In this document: positions 45,801 through 56,200 of the stretch, one piece after another
Layout: each line of letters begins with the position of its first letter
Position numbering within the stretch: position 1 is the first letter of the stretch
NCBI GenBank assembly: GCA_963830385.1
Contig: CAWHMD010000007.1
Span: 1-64,000 of the forward strand
Direction: 5' to 3'
Length of the DNA: 64,000 nucleotides
Source of the DNA: Bog-532 sp963830385
Lineage (GTDB): Bacteria > Actinomycetota > Actinomycetes > Streptosporangiales > Streptosporangiaceae
The notes under the pieces: model-generated
The model's database searches: none
Told to the model about the DNA's origin: nothing
The model's input: only the letters and a program-made list of their open reading frames with translations
Translations under genes and position numbers: made by a program

Positions 45801-46062
45801 CGGCCTGACCGCGGGTCCGCACCGCCGGCTGGCGCCCGGGTGGCCCTCGGTTGGTCCTCGATTGGCCCTCGGTTGGCGCGGAGCAGCCGCCAAAGGTACC
45901 CTTACCCGGGCCGTGCAGCGGTATCAGACGCGGTCATTGCCGGATCACGTTTCGGTGGGACCTTGGCCGCGACTCCAGCGCCGGTGGCGTGAAGGCCGAT
46001 AAACTTCGCCGGAGTCTGCCGGGTTGGACAGTTATGCGAGCACGCAAAGATAAGGAAAACTC
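45801..46062. other. metK upstream region with three 11-bp repeats
   Basis: A stretch of 262 bases. Three 11-bp tandem units based on tggccctcggt lie at 45841-45873. No recognisable SAM riboswitch core was found. The metK start follows a gataaggaaaactc stretch (aagga box). Confidence 0.45.
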
Positions 46063-47256
46063 GTGGCACGTCGCCTCTTTACTTCCGAGTCGGTCACTGA
46101 GGGTCATCCGGACAAGATGGCCGACCAGATCAGTGACGCGATCCTCGACTCCATGATCAAGGATGACACCGAGAGCCGGGTCGCCGTTGAGACTCTCATC
46201 ACCACGGGCCAGGTCCACGTGGCGGGTGAGGTGACCACCCGGACCTACGTGGACATCCCCGGCATCATCCGGGAGAAGATCCTCGAGATCGGCTACGACT
46301 CCTCGGCCAAGGGCTTCGACGGCGCCTCCTGTGGCGTGTCGGTGTCGATCGGCGCGCAGTCACCCGACATCGCGCTCGGCGTGGACGACGCCTACGAGTA
46401 CCGCGAGGGTGAGGGCACCGAGGACTTCGACCGTCAGGGCGCGGGCGACCAGGGCCTGATGTTCGGCTACGCCTGCCGGGAGACGCCCGAGCTGATGCCG
46501 CTGCCGATCCAGGTGGCCCACCAGCTGTCCCGCCAGCTGTCCAACGTCCGCCGCAGCGGGACCGTGCCCTACCTGCGGCCGGACGGCAAGACCCAGGTGA
46601 CGATCGAGTATGACGGCATCACCCCGGTCCGCCTGGACACGGTGGTCGTCTCCACCCAGCACGCTCCCGACATCAACCTCAAGGAACTGCTGTCCCCGGA
46701 CATCAAGGACTATGTGGTCGACCCGGTGGTGGCCGGCCTCGACCTGGACACGTCCGGCTACCGCCTGCTGGTCAACCCCACCGGCCGCTTCGAAGTCGGC
46801 GGTCCCATGGGTGACGCCGGCCTCACCGGCCGCAAGATCATCATCGACACCTACGGCGGCATGGCCCGGCACGGCGGCGGCGCCTTCTCCGGCAAGGACC
46901 CGTCGAAGGTCGACCGCAGCGCCGCCTACGCGATGCGCTGGGTGGCCAAGAACGTGGTCGCGGCCGGCCTGGCCGACCGCTGCGAGACTCAGGTCGCCTA
47001 CGCCATCGGCAAGGCCAAGCCGGTCGGCCTGTTCGTCGAGTGCTTCGGCACCGAGAAGATCCCGGTCGAGCGGATCCAGGACGCCGTGCTCGAGGTGTTC
47101 GACCTCCGGCCGCGGGCGATCATCTCGGTCCTCGACCTGCAGCGTCCCATCTACTCCCAGACCGCCGCCTTCGGCCACTTCGGCCGCAGCGAGCCGGACT
47201 TCTCCTGGGAGCGGACCGACCGGGTGGAGCAGCTCCGCCGCGCCGCCGGCATCTGA
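46063..47256 (+). CDS. metK: S-adenosylmethionine synthetase
   Basis: A 397-residue enzyme that makes SAM from ATP and methionine. Family blocks are FTSESVTEGHPDKMADQISDAILD, GAGDQGLMFGYAC, the P-loop-like GGGAFSGKDPSKVDRSAAY and a C-terminal FGHFGRSEPDFSWERTD. GTG start. The usual next gene priA is absent; a strong terminator and 1 kb of non-coding DNA follow instead. Confidence 0.97.
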   Translation: MARRLFTSESVTEGHPDKMADQISDAILDSMIKDDTESRVAVETLITTGQVHVAGEVTTRTYVDIPGIIREKILEIGYDSSAKGFDGASCGVSVSIGAQSPDIALGVDDAYEYREGEGTEDFDRQGAGDQGLMFGYACRETPELMPLPIQVAHQLSRQLSNVRRSGTVPYLRPDGKTQVTIEYDGITPVRLDTVVVSTQHAPDINLKELLSPDIKDYVVDPVVAGLDLDTSGYRLLVNPTGRFEVGGPMGDAGLTGRKIIIDTYGGMARHGGGAFSGKDPSKVDRSAAYAMRWVAKNVVAAGLADRCETQVAYAIGKAKPVGLFVECFGTEKIPVERIQDAVLEVFDLRPRAIISVLDLQRPIYSQTAAFGHFGRSEPDFSWERTDRVEQLRRAAGI

Positions 47257-47271
47257 TCCCAGCACCACCCG

Positions 47272-47307
47272 CGAAGGCGGGGCACCCATCCGGGTGTCCC
47301 GCCTTCG
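47272..47307 (+). terminator. metK terminator
   Basis: A long near-perfect hairpin directly after metK: cgaaggcggg pairs with cccgccttcg, extended by gcaccc/gggtgt-type pairing around a short loop. Confidence 0.85.
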
Positions 47308-48282
47308 GCGTACCCGGAGACTTTGCCGTCCCGGCTTCGCTTTCCGTATTCTCTGATTCGCTCCGGCCGTAATTGACCCCGCAATTACCTGGCCGGGCGG
47401 GTGACGCCCGGCCGTCGTCCCGCGGCGGAGGACTGGCCATTCAGCAAATCCGTGCCGCGTTTCGGCTAACTTTGGTGTCCGGTATTCCGGTTAAAAAAGG
47501 GTAGGCAGCGCTGTCAGCCGAGCCGTCAGCGCCGGCGTCCTCCCGGCCCCGGGTACCGCCCCATGGCGTGCGACGCGCCGGGGACATCGGGTTTCCCGGG
47601 ATGAGTGGCCGAACGTTTCCCCGGTGCGCCGATTCTGCGCCGTTCCTGGCTTCGGTCATGTTCATCACCGGATTCCGGTCATTGACGTTTTCAATTTGCC
47701 GAAATTGGCGATTACCCGCTCGCGCATCGGATTACCCAGCCTTTAGGGGCAGCATGGGACTTTATTAATGCCGTTTATCGGTGATAATCAAATCGCCGTG
47801 ATTTACGCCCTGCAGGCGAGGGCCAGTACGGAAAGGAGCACAGGAGACCGAGCGGAAGCTCACCTGTGGAGGAAACCATGCACGAGCCGGTACCGGTGGT
47901 CAGCAGCGGGCTAGCAGCCCGCCCCGGCCGCGGGCCCTTACGGCCGCCCGGGTCGCTCCGGGCCTAGGCCGCCGATCCACCAGGCTGCGAGTCAGCTCGG
48001 GCCCTGCCGATCGGCGCGCCCGTCATCATCACGTGCGAACCGCGTGCCAGCACGCACCTCGTGCGTTCCCGCACGCCCGGAGCCCGCAGCACATGCGGAC
48101 GATTGTGCGGATGAGTTTGCAAAAGGACATGCGAATGCACGTGCATATTCAATATCATGAACCTCGTTCGGTCCGAAGGACCAGCGGGAGGGTCGTGGTA
48201 CGGCCGTCATCGCCCGCGGCGCTGCTGGCGGGGACGGCGAGGGGGCACGGCCTGATGTCACTGCTACGTCAGGAGACACACA
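47308..48282. other. Long non-coding stretch between metK and DUF397 gene
   Basis: Nearly 1 kb. It contains AT-rich patches (about 47680-47800) and one short ORF with an excellent ribosome-binding site (47878-47967, listed separately). Other frames here lack supporting signals. A priA gene would normally lie here. Confidence 0.45.
47878..47967 (+). CDS. Possible 29-residue peptide
   Basis: ATG preceded by a strong tggaggaaacc ribosome-binding site. It encodes MHEPVPVVSSGLAARPGRGP followed by nine more residues. No family is recognised. It could be a leader peptide or chance ORF. Two further ggag boxes lie just upstream (47833-47845), suggesting this sequence once initiated or still initiates translation. 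Confidence 0.3.
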   Translation: MHEPVPVVSSGLAARPGRGPLRPPGSLRA

Positions 48283-48519
48283 ATGCATGCCATCTATAAC
48301 GGCATGTCTGCCGGGGAGCTGAGCGGAGCTGTGTGGCGCAAGAGCCAGCGCAGCAACTCGCAGGGCGCCTGTGTGGAGATTGCCAGAATCAGCGCCGACA
48401 CCGTGGCCATGCGGAACTCACGGGATCCGCAGGGACCGGCGCTCATCTGCCAGCGCGACACGATCGTGGCGCTGATGGCTGGGCTGCGGGACGGAACGTT
48501 CGACTACCTCGTCGGCTGA
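48283..48519 (+). CDS. DUF397 domain protein
   Basis: A 78-residue protein with the DUF397 signature: AVWRKSQRSNSQGACVEIARISADTVAMRNSRDPQGPALICQRDTIVALMAGLRDGTFDYL. An aggag box precedes the ATG. DUF397 proteins usually follow an XRE/DUF5753 regulator and act with it in developmental or secondary-metabolite control. Here no XRE gene is adjacent, so this is an orphan copy. Confidence 0.85.
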   Translation: MHAIYNGMSAGELSGAVWRKSQRSNSQGACVEIARISADTVAMRNSRDPQGPALICQRDTIVALMAGLRDGTFDYLVG

Positions 48520-48610
48520 GCGGCGGACAGCCGCGCCGCGCACTGAGCTGGGCCGGCCCCCGACCGGGGCCGGCCCTCCAGCCCCGCCACCCTCGTCGGA
48601 GAATAGGGAA

Positions 48611-49108
48611 ATGACGGAAACCCCGATCGACCTGGCCGCGTTCGAAGCCGAGCGGGCCCGGCTCCGTGACACCTACCAGGCCGGGAAGCGGCCGGTCAGC
48701 AGCGCCCGCGGCATCCACCACACCGCGCTGATCAGCTCGGATGTGGAGCGCACGATCCGCTTCTACCAGGGCATCCTGGAGTTCCCGCTGACCGAGGTGA
48801 TCGAGAACCGGGACTACAAGGGGTCCACGCACTTCTTCTTCGACGTCGGCAACGGCAACCTGCTGGCCTTCTTCGACTTCCCCGGCCTGGACGTGGGCCC
48901 CTACGCGGAAGTGCTGGGCGGCCTGCACCATCTGGCCATCTCGGTCACCAAGGAGTCCTGGGACCACCTGCGCAGCAAGCTCGACGCGGCCGGCGTGCCG
49001 TACCAGGTGGAAAGCGGCGCGTCGATCTACCTGCGGGATCCCGACGGCGCCCGGATCGAGCTACTCGCCGACCCCCTTGGCGAGATGTACGGCTCCCACG
49101 TCCTCTGA
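48611..49108 (+). CDS. VOC-superfamily (glyoxalase/dioxygenase-like) protein
   Basis: A 165-residue protein with two beta-alpha-beta-beta-beta halves: RGIHHTALISSDVERTIRFYQGILEFPLTEV and GGLHHLAISVTKESWDHLRSKLDAAGVPY, ending in IYLRDPDGARIELLADP. Candidate metal ligands are the His of each half and the final Glu. The activity is not predictable from the sequence. Its last 48 bp overlap the convergent NCS1 permease gene. Confidence 0.85.
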   Translation: MTETPIDLAAFEAERARLRDTYQAGKRPVSSARGIHHTALISSDVERTIRFYQGILEFPLTEVIENRDYKGSTHFFFDVGNGNLLAFFDFPGLDVGPYAEVLGGLHHLAISVTKESWDHLRSKLDAAGVPYQVESGASIYLRDPDGARIELLADPLGEMYGSHVL

Positions 49109-50554
49109 TGCCGCTCTCTCCTGGGCCCGGACCGGGCGACGGCCCAGCAGCAGCCAGCCCACGAACGCGATCGCCAGCGCGACGACCACCCCCAGGTTGG
49201 CGAACGCCCAGGTGCCGGACTTGCCGCCCAGGCCGAACGGGCCGAGCAGGTAGCCCTGCCACTTGAGCCAGGACGCGTACGTGTTGACGACCAGGCCCCA
49301 GCCGACGACCGTGCCCACCACCATCAGCGCCACCGCGCTCCAGCGCACGTCGCCGTACCGGCCGGACGGGTCGTAGAGGTCGGCGTCGGCGTAGTCCCGC
49401 CGCCGCAGGGCCAGGTCAGCCAGCATGATCCCGCACCAGGCCGCGATCGGCACGCCCAGCGTGACCAGGAAGCCCTCGAACGGCCCGATGAAGTTGTTCG
49501 AGAAGAACACCACGTAGATGGTCCCGGCCACCATCAGCACGCCGTCGATCATGGCGGCCACGTACCGGGGCGCGCGCAGCCCGGCTGCCAGCAGCGTCAG
49601 CCCGGACGAGTAGATGTCCAGCACCGCGCCGCCGACCAGCCCGAGCACGGCCACGATGGCGAACGGGAACAGGTACCAGGTGGGCAGGATCGTGGTCAGC
49701 GCGCCGATCGGGTCGGCCGAGATCGCGCTGTTCAGCTTGGTCGACGACCCGGCCAGCAGCAGCCCGAACCCGAGCAGGAAGATCGGCGCGATCGCCGAGC
49801 CGAACGTGGTCCAGCCGACCACCGCGCCGCCGGACGTGCGCCGGGGCAGGTAGCGGGAGTAGTCGGCCGCGGTGTTGACCCAGCCCAGGCCGAAGCCGGT
49901 GATCACGAACACGATCGCCCCGATGAACTCGGCCGCCGACCCGGAGTGCAGGTGCGACACCGTGCTCCAGTGGATCTTGTCCGCCACCAGGATGAAGTAG
50001 ATCACCGTGAGCACGCCGGTGATCACCGTGATGATCGTCTGCAGCCGCATGATCGTAGCGAACCCGAGCACGCCGCCGCCCACGATCAGCGCGGCGATGA
50101 CGAGGAAGGCGATGACCTTGGTCACGTCGCCGCCGCCCCAGCCCAGCCGCTGGAACACGGTCGCGGTGGCCAGCGTGGCCAGGGCGGTCAGCACGATCTC
50201 CCAGCCGACGCACAGCACCCAGGACACGACCGAGGGCAGCTTGTTCCCGCGGACGCCGAACGCCGCCCGGGACAGGATCAATGTCGGCGCCGCCCCGCGC
50301 TTGCCGGCGATCGCGATGAACCCGCACAGCAGGAACGAGACCACGATGCCGATCAGGCCGGCCACCGCCGCCTGCCAGAAAGAAACGGAAAATCCCAGCA
50401 CGAACGCGCCATAGCTGAGCCCAAGGACCGAGATGTTGGCCGCGAACCACGGCCAGAACAGCTGCCGGGCCCGGCCCCCCCGCTCGTTCTCGCTGATGAC
50501 GTTGATGCCGTTGAGCTCGATGCTCCCGGCCTTTTCCTGCGTCGGTGCGCTCAC
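49061..50554 (-). CDS. NCS1-family cytosine/purine permease
   Basis: About 497 residues with twelve predicted hydrophobic helices and the NCS1 landmarks ISVLGLSYGAFVLGFSVSFWQA, AFGVRGNKLPSVVSWVLCVGWE and GFGLGWVNTAADYSRYLPRRTSG. The family imports cytosine, purines, allantoin or hydantoins with H+ or Na+. The GTG at 50554 gives proper spacing to an aggagg box. The frame is open to 50602. It is divergent from the ADP-ribosylglycohydrolase gene with only 56 bp between, suggesting shared control and a salvage role. Confidence 0.9.
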   Translation of the reverse strand: MSAPTQEKAGSIELNGINVISENERGGRARQLFWPWFAANISVLGLSYGAFVLGFSVSFWQAAVAGLIGIVVSFLLCGFIAIAGKRGAAPTLILSRAAFGVRGNKLPSVVSWVLCVGWEIVLTALATLATATVFQRLGWGGGDVTKVIAFLVIAALIVGGGVLGFATIMRLQTIITVITGVLTVIYFILVADKIHWSTVSHLHSGSAAEFIGAIVFVITGFGLGWVNTAADYSRYLPRRTSGGAVVGWTTFGSAIAPIFLLGFGLLLAGSSTKLNSAISADPIGALTTILPTWYLFPFAIVAVLGLVGGAVLDIYSSGLTLLAAGLRAPRYVAAMIDGVLMVAGTIYVVFFSNNFIGPFEGFLVTLGVPIAAWCGIMLADLALRRRDYADADLYDPSGRYGDVRWSAVALMVVGTVVGWGLVVNTYASWLKWQGYLLGPFGLGGKSGTWAFANLGVVVALAIAFVGWLLLGRRPVRAQERAASEDVGAVHLAKGVGE

Positions 50555-50610
50555 CGTCACGCTCCTCCTGGGCCTGTCACCGCGACCTTCCTGCCCTAAC
50601 ATCGCGACTG

Positions 50611-51792
50611 ATGAGCAATCTTCCCCGCAGCTGGGACGGTGAAGCCAGCCGCGCCCAGGGTGCCCTCTACGGGCTGGCCATCGGTGACGCGCTCGGCATG
50701 CCCACCCAGCTGCTGTCCCGCCCGCAGATCGAGGCCCGCTACGGGTCGCTGCTGACCGGCTTCGAGCCCGCGCCGGAGGGCCATCCGATCGCGGCCGGGC
50801 ACCCGGCCGGTGACATCACCGACGACACCGAACAGGCCGTCGTGCTGGGCCGCCTGCTGGTGGCCGGGCGCGGTGAGATCGATGCCGGGGACCTGGCCGA
50901 CTCCCTGGTGGCCTGGGAAGCCGACATGAAGGCGCGGGGCTCGCTGGACCTGCTCGGGCCCTCCACCCGCCGCGCCCTGGCCGCCGTCCAGGCCGGCGTC
51001 CCGCCCCGGGAAGCCGGCGCCAGTGGCGACACCAACGGCGCCGCCATGCGCATAGCCCCCATCGGCATCGCCGTCCCGCTCGTCGCTCCTCCCAGCGCCC
51101 CCTCGTACCCCTCCGCCCCCACGCACCCCTCGTCCCACTCTGCCCCCTCGTACCCCTCCGCCCCCACGCGCCCCTCCGCCCCACCCCTCGTCGCTGATAA
51201 CAGCAAGAAGCGAACCGCTCCAGCCCCATCCGTCAGCCTGGAAACTCTGGTGGACGCGGTGGTGCAGGCCAGCTTCGTCACCCACGGGACCAGCCTCGCC
51301 CTGGCCGGAGCGGCCGCGGTGGCCGCCGCGGTCAGCTCCGGCGTCGCGGGCGCCACCGTGCCCGAGGCGACCACCGTTGCCGTCGCGGCCGCCCGGCTGG
51401 CGGCTGGCCGTGGCCGCTGGGTGGCCGGGGCCGACGTCGCCGCCCGCATCGAATGGGCGGCCGGGCTGACGGCCGGCCGGCCCCACGTCGAGGCCATGGA
51501 CCTGATCTACCGGCTGGTCGGGACCGGCCTGGCCACCCAGGAGTCGGTCCCGGCCGCGTTCGCGGTACTCGCCGCCACTCCGGATGACCCCTGGCTGGCC
51601 TGCCGGTTCGCTGCCTCGCTGGGCGGAGACTGCGACACCATCGCGGCCATGGCGGGCGCGGTGGCAGGCGCCTGCCACGGCGTTGCCGCCTTCCCGGCCG
51701 AGGCGATCGCGGTCATCGACCGTCACCGGCTCGACCTGCCCGGCCTGGCCGCCGATCTGCTCGCCCTGCGCAGGCGCCAGGCCGCGCGATGA
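50611..51792 (+). CDS. ADP-ribosylglycohydrolase-family protein with low-complexity insert
   Basis: A 393-residue protein of the ARH fold. Metal-binding motifs are GLAIGDALGMPTQ and DITDDTEQAV near the N-terminus and SLGGDCDTIAAMAGAVAGA near the C-terminus. A ~50-residue insert of SAPSYPSAPT-type repeats (about residues 150-205) interrupts the fold and ends in ADNSKK, encoded by the 17-bp dispersed repeat. Relatives beside PfkB kinases and NCS1 permeases are thought to hydrolyse N-glycosidic bonds of nucleosides or ADP-ribose. It overlaps the kinase gene by 4 bp. Confidence 0.87.
   Translation: MSNLPRSWDGEASRAQGALYGLAIGDALGMPTQLLSRPQIEARYGSLLTGFEPAPEGHPIAAGHPAGDITDDTEQAVVLGRLLVAGRGEIDAGDLADSLVAWEADMKARGSLDLLGPSTRRALAAVQAGVPPREAGASGDTNGAAMRIAPIGIAVPLVAPPSAPSYPSAPTHPSSHSAPSYPSAPTRPSAPPLVADNSKKRTAPAPSVSLETLVDAVVQASFVTHGTSLALAGAAAVAAAVSSGVAGATVPEATTVAVAAARLAAGRGRWVAGADVAARIEWAAGLTAGRPHVEAMDLIYRLVGTGLATQESVPAAFAVLAATPDDPWLACRFAASLGGDCDTIAAMAGAVAGACHGVAAFPAEAIAVIDRHRLDLPGLAADLLALRRRQAAR
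51194..51210. repeat. 17-bp dispersed repeat, copy 1
   Basis: ctgataacagcaagaag inside the ADP-ribosylglycohydrolase gene, read as part of ADNSKK, directly after the Ser/Pro-rich tandem insert. Confidence 0.85.
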
Positions 51793-52718
51793 GCCCGCCC
51801 ATCGACCGGCTGCTGTTCGCCGGCGAGGCGTTCGTGGACCTGATGATGTGGGTGCCGTCGCTGCCCGAACGGGGCGGCGACCTCCTGGCCAGCTCGGCCG
51901 GGATCGCGGTCGGCGGCGGGTTCAACGTGATGGCCGCCGCGGCCCGGCAGGGGCTGCCGGTGGCCTACGCGGGCGGCCACGGCACCGGCCCGTGGGGCGA
52001 TCTGGTGCGCTCCGCCCTGAACAGCGAAAAGATCGAGATCCTGCGGCCGCCCGACGCCCGCGCGGACACCGGTTTCGACGTCGCGCTGGTCGAGCCGGCC
52101 GGGGAGCGGACGTTCGTGACCAGCCTGGGCGCCGAGTCGCTGCCCGCCCCGGACGGCTGGCCGGCGGCCCGCCCGGGGGACGTGGTGTACGTGTCCGGCT
52201 ACGGCCTGGCCGCGCCCGCTTCCGGCCCGGCCCTCGGCGCCTGGGCGGCCGCCCTGCCCGCCGGGGTGACCCTGTTCGCCGACCCCGGCCCGCTGGTGGC
52301 CGGCATCCCGGCGGCCGTCCTCGGCCCGGTCCTGGCCCGGGTCGACTGGTGGAGCAGCAACCAGCGCGAAGCCACCCTGCTGACCGGCGCGGCCGAGCCC
52401 GCCGACGCCGCCCTCCAGCTGCGGGCGCGGATGCCGCAGGCCTCGGTCATGGTCCGGGCGGGCGCCGCCGGGTGCGTCCTGCTGCCCGTCGGCCGCCAGC
52501 CCACGGAGATCCCCGCGCCCCGGGTGGACGCGGTCGACACCACCGGCGCCGGTGACGCGCACGCCGGGGTGTTCCTGGCCGCCCTGGCCGTCGGCCTGCC
52601 GCCCGCCGCCGCGGCCGCCCGCGCCAACGCCGCCGCCGCGCTGTCCACCACCCGCACCGGGCCGGCCACCGCGCCGGGCCGCGCCGAACTGGATGAGAGG
52701 ATCGCGGGATGGCTATGA
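51789..52718 (+). CDS. PfkB-family carbohydrate/nucleoside kinase
   Basis: A 309-residue ribokinase-like protein. The N-terminal GEAFVDLMMWVPSLPERGGD and GGGFNVMAAAARQGLPVAYAGGHGTGPWGD form the sugar-binding region. The C-terminal signature DTTGAGDAHAGVFLAALA contains the catalytic Asp. The substrate could be ribose, a nucleoside or another sugar. Operon position after an ADP-ribosylglycohydrolase and opposite an NCS1 permease favours phosphorylating a released ribosyl unit. It overlaps cobN by 10 bp. Confidence 0.88.
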   Translation: MSPPIDRLLFAGEAFVDLMMWVPSLPERGGDLLASSAGIAVGGGFNVMAAAARQGLPVAYAGGHGTGPWGDLVRSALNSEKIEILRPPDARADTGFDVALVEPAGERTFVTSLGAESLPAPDGWPAARPGDVVYVSGYGLAAPASGPALGAWAAALPAGVTLFADPGPLVAGIPAAVLGPVLARVDWWSSNQREATLLTGAAEPADAALQLRARMPQASVMVRAGAAGCVLLPVGRQPTEIPAPRVDAVDTTGAGDAHAGVFLAALAVGLPPAAAAARANAAAALSTTRTGPATAPGRAELDERIAGWL

Positions 52719-53165
52719 TCCTGCTGCTCTCGACGGCCGACACCGAACTGCTGGCCGCGCGCTCGTCCGGCGCCGGCTACCGGACCGCGAATCCAGCCCG
52801 GATCCCAGCCGGCGACCCGGCCGCCCTCCGGACGGAGCTGGGCGCCCTGGCCGACGGTGCCGACCTGGTGGTTCTCCGCCTGCTGGGCGGCCGCCAGGCG
52901 TGGCCGGAGGGTGTCGCGGCGCTCCGCGCGAGCGGGCTGCCGCTGGTCGCGCTGGGCGGTGAGTCCACCCCCGACGCCGAGCTGATGAGCCTGTCGACCG
53001 TCCCCGCCGGTGTGGTCGCCGACGCCCTCGGCTACCTGCGCGAAGGCGGCCCGGCCAACCTCCGCGAGCTGGCCGCCTTTCTCTCCGACACCATCCTGCT
53101 CACCGGCGAAGGCTTCGCTCCGCCCGTGACCGCGCCCGCCTACGGCCTGCATGCGCTGCCCCCGG

Positions 53166-53182
53166 CTGATAACAGCAAGAAG
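53166..53182. repeat. 17-bp dispersed repeat, copy 2
   Basis: ctgataacagcaagaag inside cobN, read as part of ADNSKK, directly before the Thr-Pro repeat insert. Confidence 0.85.
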
Positions 53183-53218
53183 CTCGGCATGCCAGCCACA
53201 GCCACGCCCACAACCGCA

Positions 53219-53270
53219 ACCACACCCACACCCACACCCACACCCACACCCACACCCACACCCACAGCGG
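53219..53270. repeat. Hexanucleotide tandem repeat (cccaca)n in cobN
   Basis: About eight units of cccaca encode alternating Thr-Pro residues. As a 6-bp repeat it can change length without breaking the frame. Confidence 0.8.
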
Positions 53271-56200
53271 TCCCACAGGCCCCTCCAAGCCCGTCCGCCT
53301 CATCAGTCCCACCAGCCTCCGGGACCCCCACGGTCGCCGTGGTCTTCTACCGGGCCCACGAGCTCTCCGGCAACACCGGCTTCGTCGACGGCCTGTGCCA
53401 GGCCATCGCCGGCCAGGGCGCCACCCCGCTCCCGGTCTACTGCGCCTCCCTGCGCTCCGCCGACGAGGGCCTGCGCGAGCTCCTCGCGCCTGCCCAGGCC
53501 GTCATCACCACCGTCCTGGCCGCGGGCGGCTCGGCCGCCGCCGACGGCGGCGCGGAGGGCGACTGGGACGCCGGCGCCCTGGCGACCCTGGGCGTCCCGA
53601 TCCTCCAGGGCCTCTGCCTCACCTCCTCCCGCTCCGCGTGGCAGGCGGCGGACGGCGGGCTGAGCCCGATCGACGCGGCCATGCAGGTCGCGATCCCGGA
53701 GTTCGACGGCCGCCTGATCACCGTGCCCTTTTCGTTCAAAGAGGACGGCCCCGACGGCATACCGGTCTACGTGGCCGACCCAGAGCGCTCCGCCCGCCTG
53801 GCCGGGATCGCGGTCCGCCACGCCAAGCTGGCCCGCACTCCCAACCGGGACAAGCGCGTGGCGATCATGCTGTCCTCCTACCCGACCAAGCACGCCCGGG
53901 TCGGTAACGCGGTCGGCCTGGACACCCCGGCCTCGGCCGTCCGGCTGCTCCAGGCCCTGCGCGCGGCCGGCTACGACCTCGGCGACGGCTTCCCCGAGGA
54001 CGGCGACACGCTCATCCACACGCTGATCGCGGCGGGCGGCTACGACACCGAGTGGCTGACCGAAGAGCAGCTCGGCGCCGCCCCGGCCCGGGTCCCGCTG
54101 GCCCGCTATCGCCAGTGGCTGGCTTCCCTGCCGGAAAACTTCACCCGCTCGGTCATCGATCAGTGGGGGGAGCCGCCCGGCGGGCTGTACACCGACGGCG
54201 ACGACCTGGTGTTCGCCTCGCTGCGGTTCGGCCACGTGGTGGTGATGATCCAGCCGCCCCGCGGGTTCGGGGAGAACCCGGTCGCGATCTACCACGACCC
54301 GGTGCTCCCGCCGTCCCATCACTACCTGGCCGCCTACCACTGGCTGGACCGCGAGTTCGGCGTCGACGCCGTCGTCCACCTGGGCAAGCACGGCACGCTG
54401 GAGTGGCTGCCGGGCAAGGGGCTGGGCCTGTCGGCCGGCTGCGGGCCCGACGCCGTACTGGGCGACCTGCCGCTGGTCTACCCGTTCATCGTCAACGACC
54501 CCGGTGAGGGCACCCAGGCCAAGCGGCGCGCCCACGCCACGATCGTGGATCACCTGGTCCCGCCCATGGCCCGGGCCGACACCTACGGCGAGCTGGCCAA
54601 GCTCGAGCAGCTGCTGGACGAGCACGCCACCGTGGCCGCGCTCGACCCCGACAAGCTGCCCGCGGTCCGCGCCCAGATCTGGTCGCTGATCCACGAAGCT
54701 CAGCTGCACCACGACCTCGGGGTGGCCGTCGCGCCCGAGGCGGCCGAGTTCGACGACTTCGTGCTCCACATCGACGGCTACCTGTGCGAGGTCAAGGACG
54801 CCGCCATCCGCGACGGCCTGCACATCCTGGGGACCGCCCCCGAAGGCGAAGCGCTGGTCAACCTGGTCCTGGTCATCCTGCGGGCAGCCCAGCTGTGGAG
54901 CGCCCGCTGGGGTGCCCTGCCCGGCCTGCGCGCCGCCCTCGGCCTGACCGAGGGCGATGGCCAGGCCTCCCGGACCGACACCGACCGCTACGAGCAGACC
55001 GCCCGCGCGCTGGTCGAAGCCATGGCCGCGGCCGGCTGGGACGCCGGGCGCGCGGCCGAGGTCGCCGGCGGCCAGCAGGCCGTCGCCCAGGTACTCCGAT
55101 TCGCCTGCGAGGAGGTCGTGCCGCGGCTGGCCGCCACCACCGGCGAGATCGACGCGATCCTGACCGCCCTGTCCGGCGGCTACGTGCCGGCAGGCCCGTC
55201 CGGGTCGCCCACCCGCGGCCTGGTCAACGTGCTGCCCACCGGCCGGAACTTCTACTCGGTGGACCCCAAGGCGATCCCGTCACCCAACTCCTGGGATACC
55301 GGTGCCGCGCTGGCCGAGTCGCTGCTGGCCCGGCATCTGGCCGACGAGGGCGACTACCCGCGCTGCGTCGGGCTGACCGTGTGGGGCACCTCGGCCATGC
55401 GGACCCAGGGCGACGACATCGCCGAAGTGCTGGCCCTGATCGGCTGCCGCCCCGCCTGGGACGAGAGCTCGCGCCGGGTCACCGGTTTCTCGGTCGTACC
55501 GCCGGCCGAGCTGGGCCGCCCCCGGATCGACGTGACCCTGCGGATTTCTGGCTTCTTCCGGGACGCCTTCCCGCACGTGATCGCGCTGCTCGACGACGCC
55601 ATCGGCGCCGTGGCGGCGCTGGATGAGCCGGACGACGTCAACTACCTGCGCGCGCACGCCACCGCCGACCACGCCGCCCACGGCGACTGGCGGCGGGCCA
55701 CCACCCGGATCTTCGGCTCCAAGCCAGGCGCCTACGGGCCGGCCTGCTGCCGCTGATCGACGCCAAGAACTGGCACGACGACGCCGACCTGGCCGAGGTG
55801 TACGCCGTCTGGGGCGGCTACGCCTACGGGCGTGAACTGGACGGCAGGGCCGCCCGCGGCGACATGGAGACCGCGTTCGCGCGGATCGCAGTGGCGGCCA
55901 AGAACGCCGACACCCGCGAGCACGACATCGCCGACTCCGACGACTACTTCCAGTATCACGGCGGGATGGTGGCGATGGTGCGCTCGCTGACGGGCCGCAG
56001 CCCGGCCGCCTACATCGGCGACTCGGCGACCCCCGACGCGGTCAAGACCCGCACGCTGGACGAGGAGACCCGGCGGGTGTTCCGGTCCCGGGTGGTCAAC
56101 CCGCGGTGGATCGCGGCCATGCGCCGGCACGGTTACAAGGGCGCGTTCGAGCTGGCCGCGACCGTGGATTATCTGTTCGGCTACGACGCCACCGCCCACG

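Noticed and set aside
45801..46062. Possible SAM riboswitch before metK
   Set aside because: The conserved SAM-I/SAM-IV core elements were not found. Only 11-bp repeats and a normal ribosome-binding site are visible.
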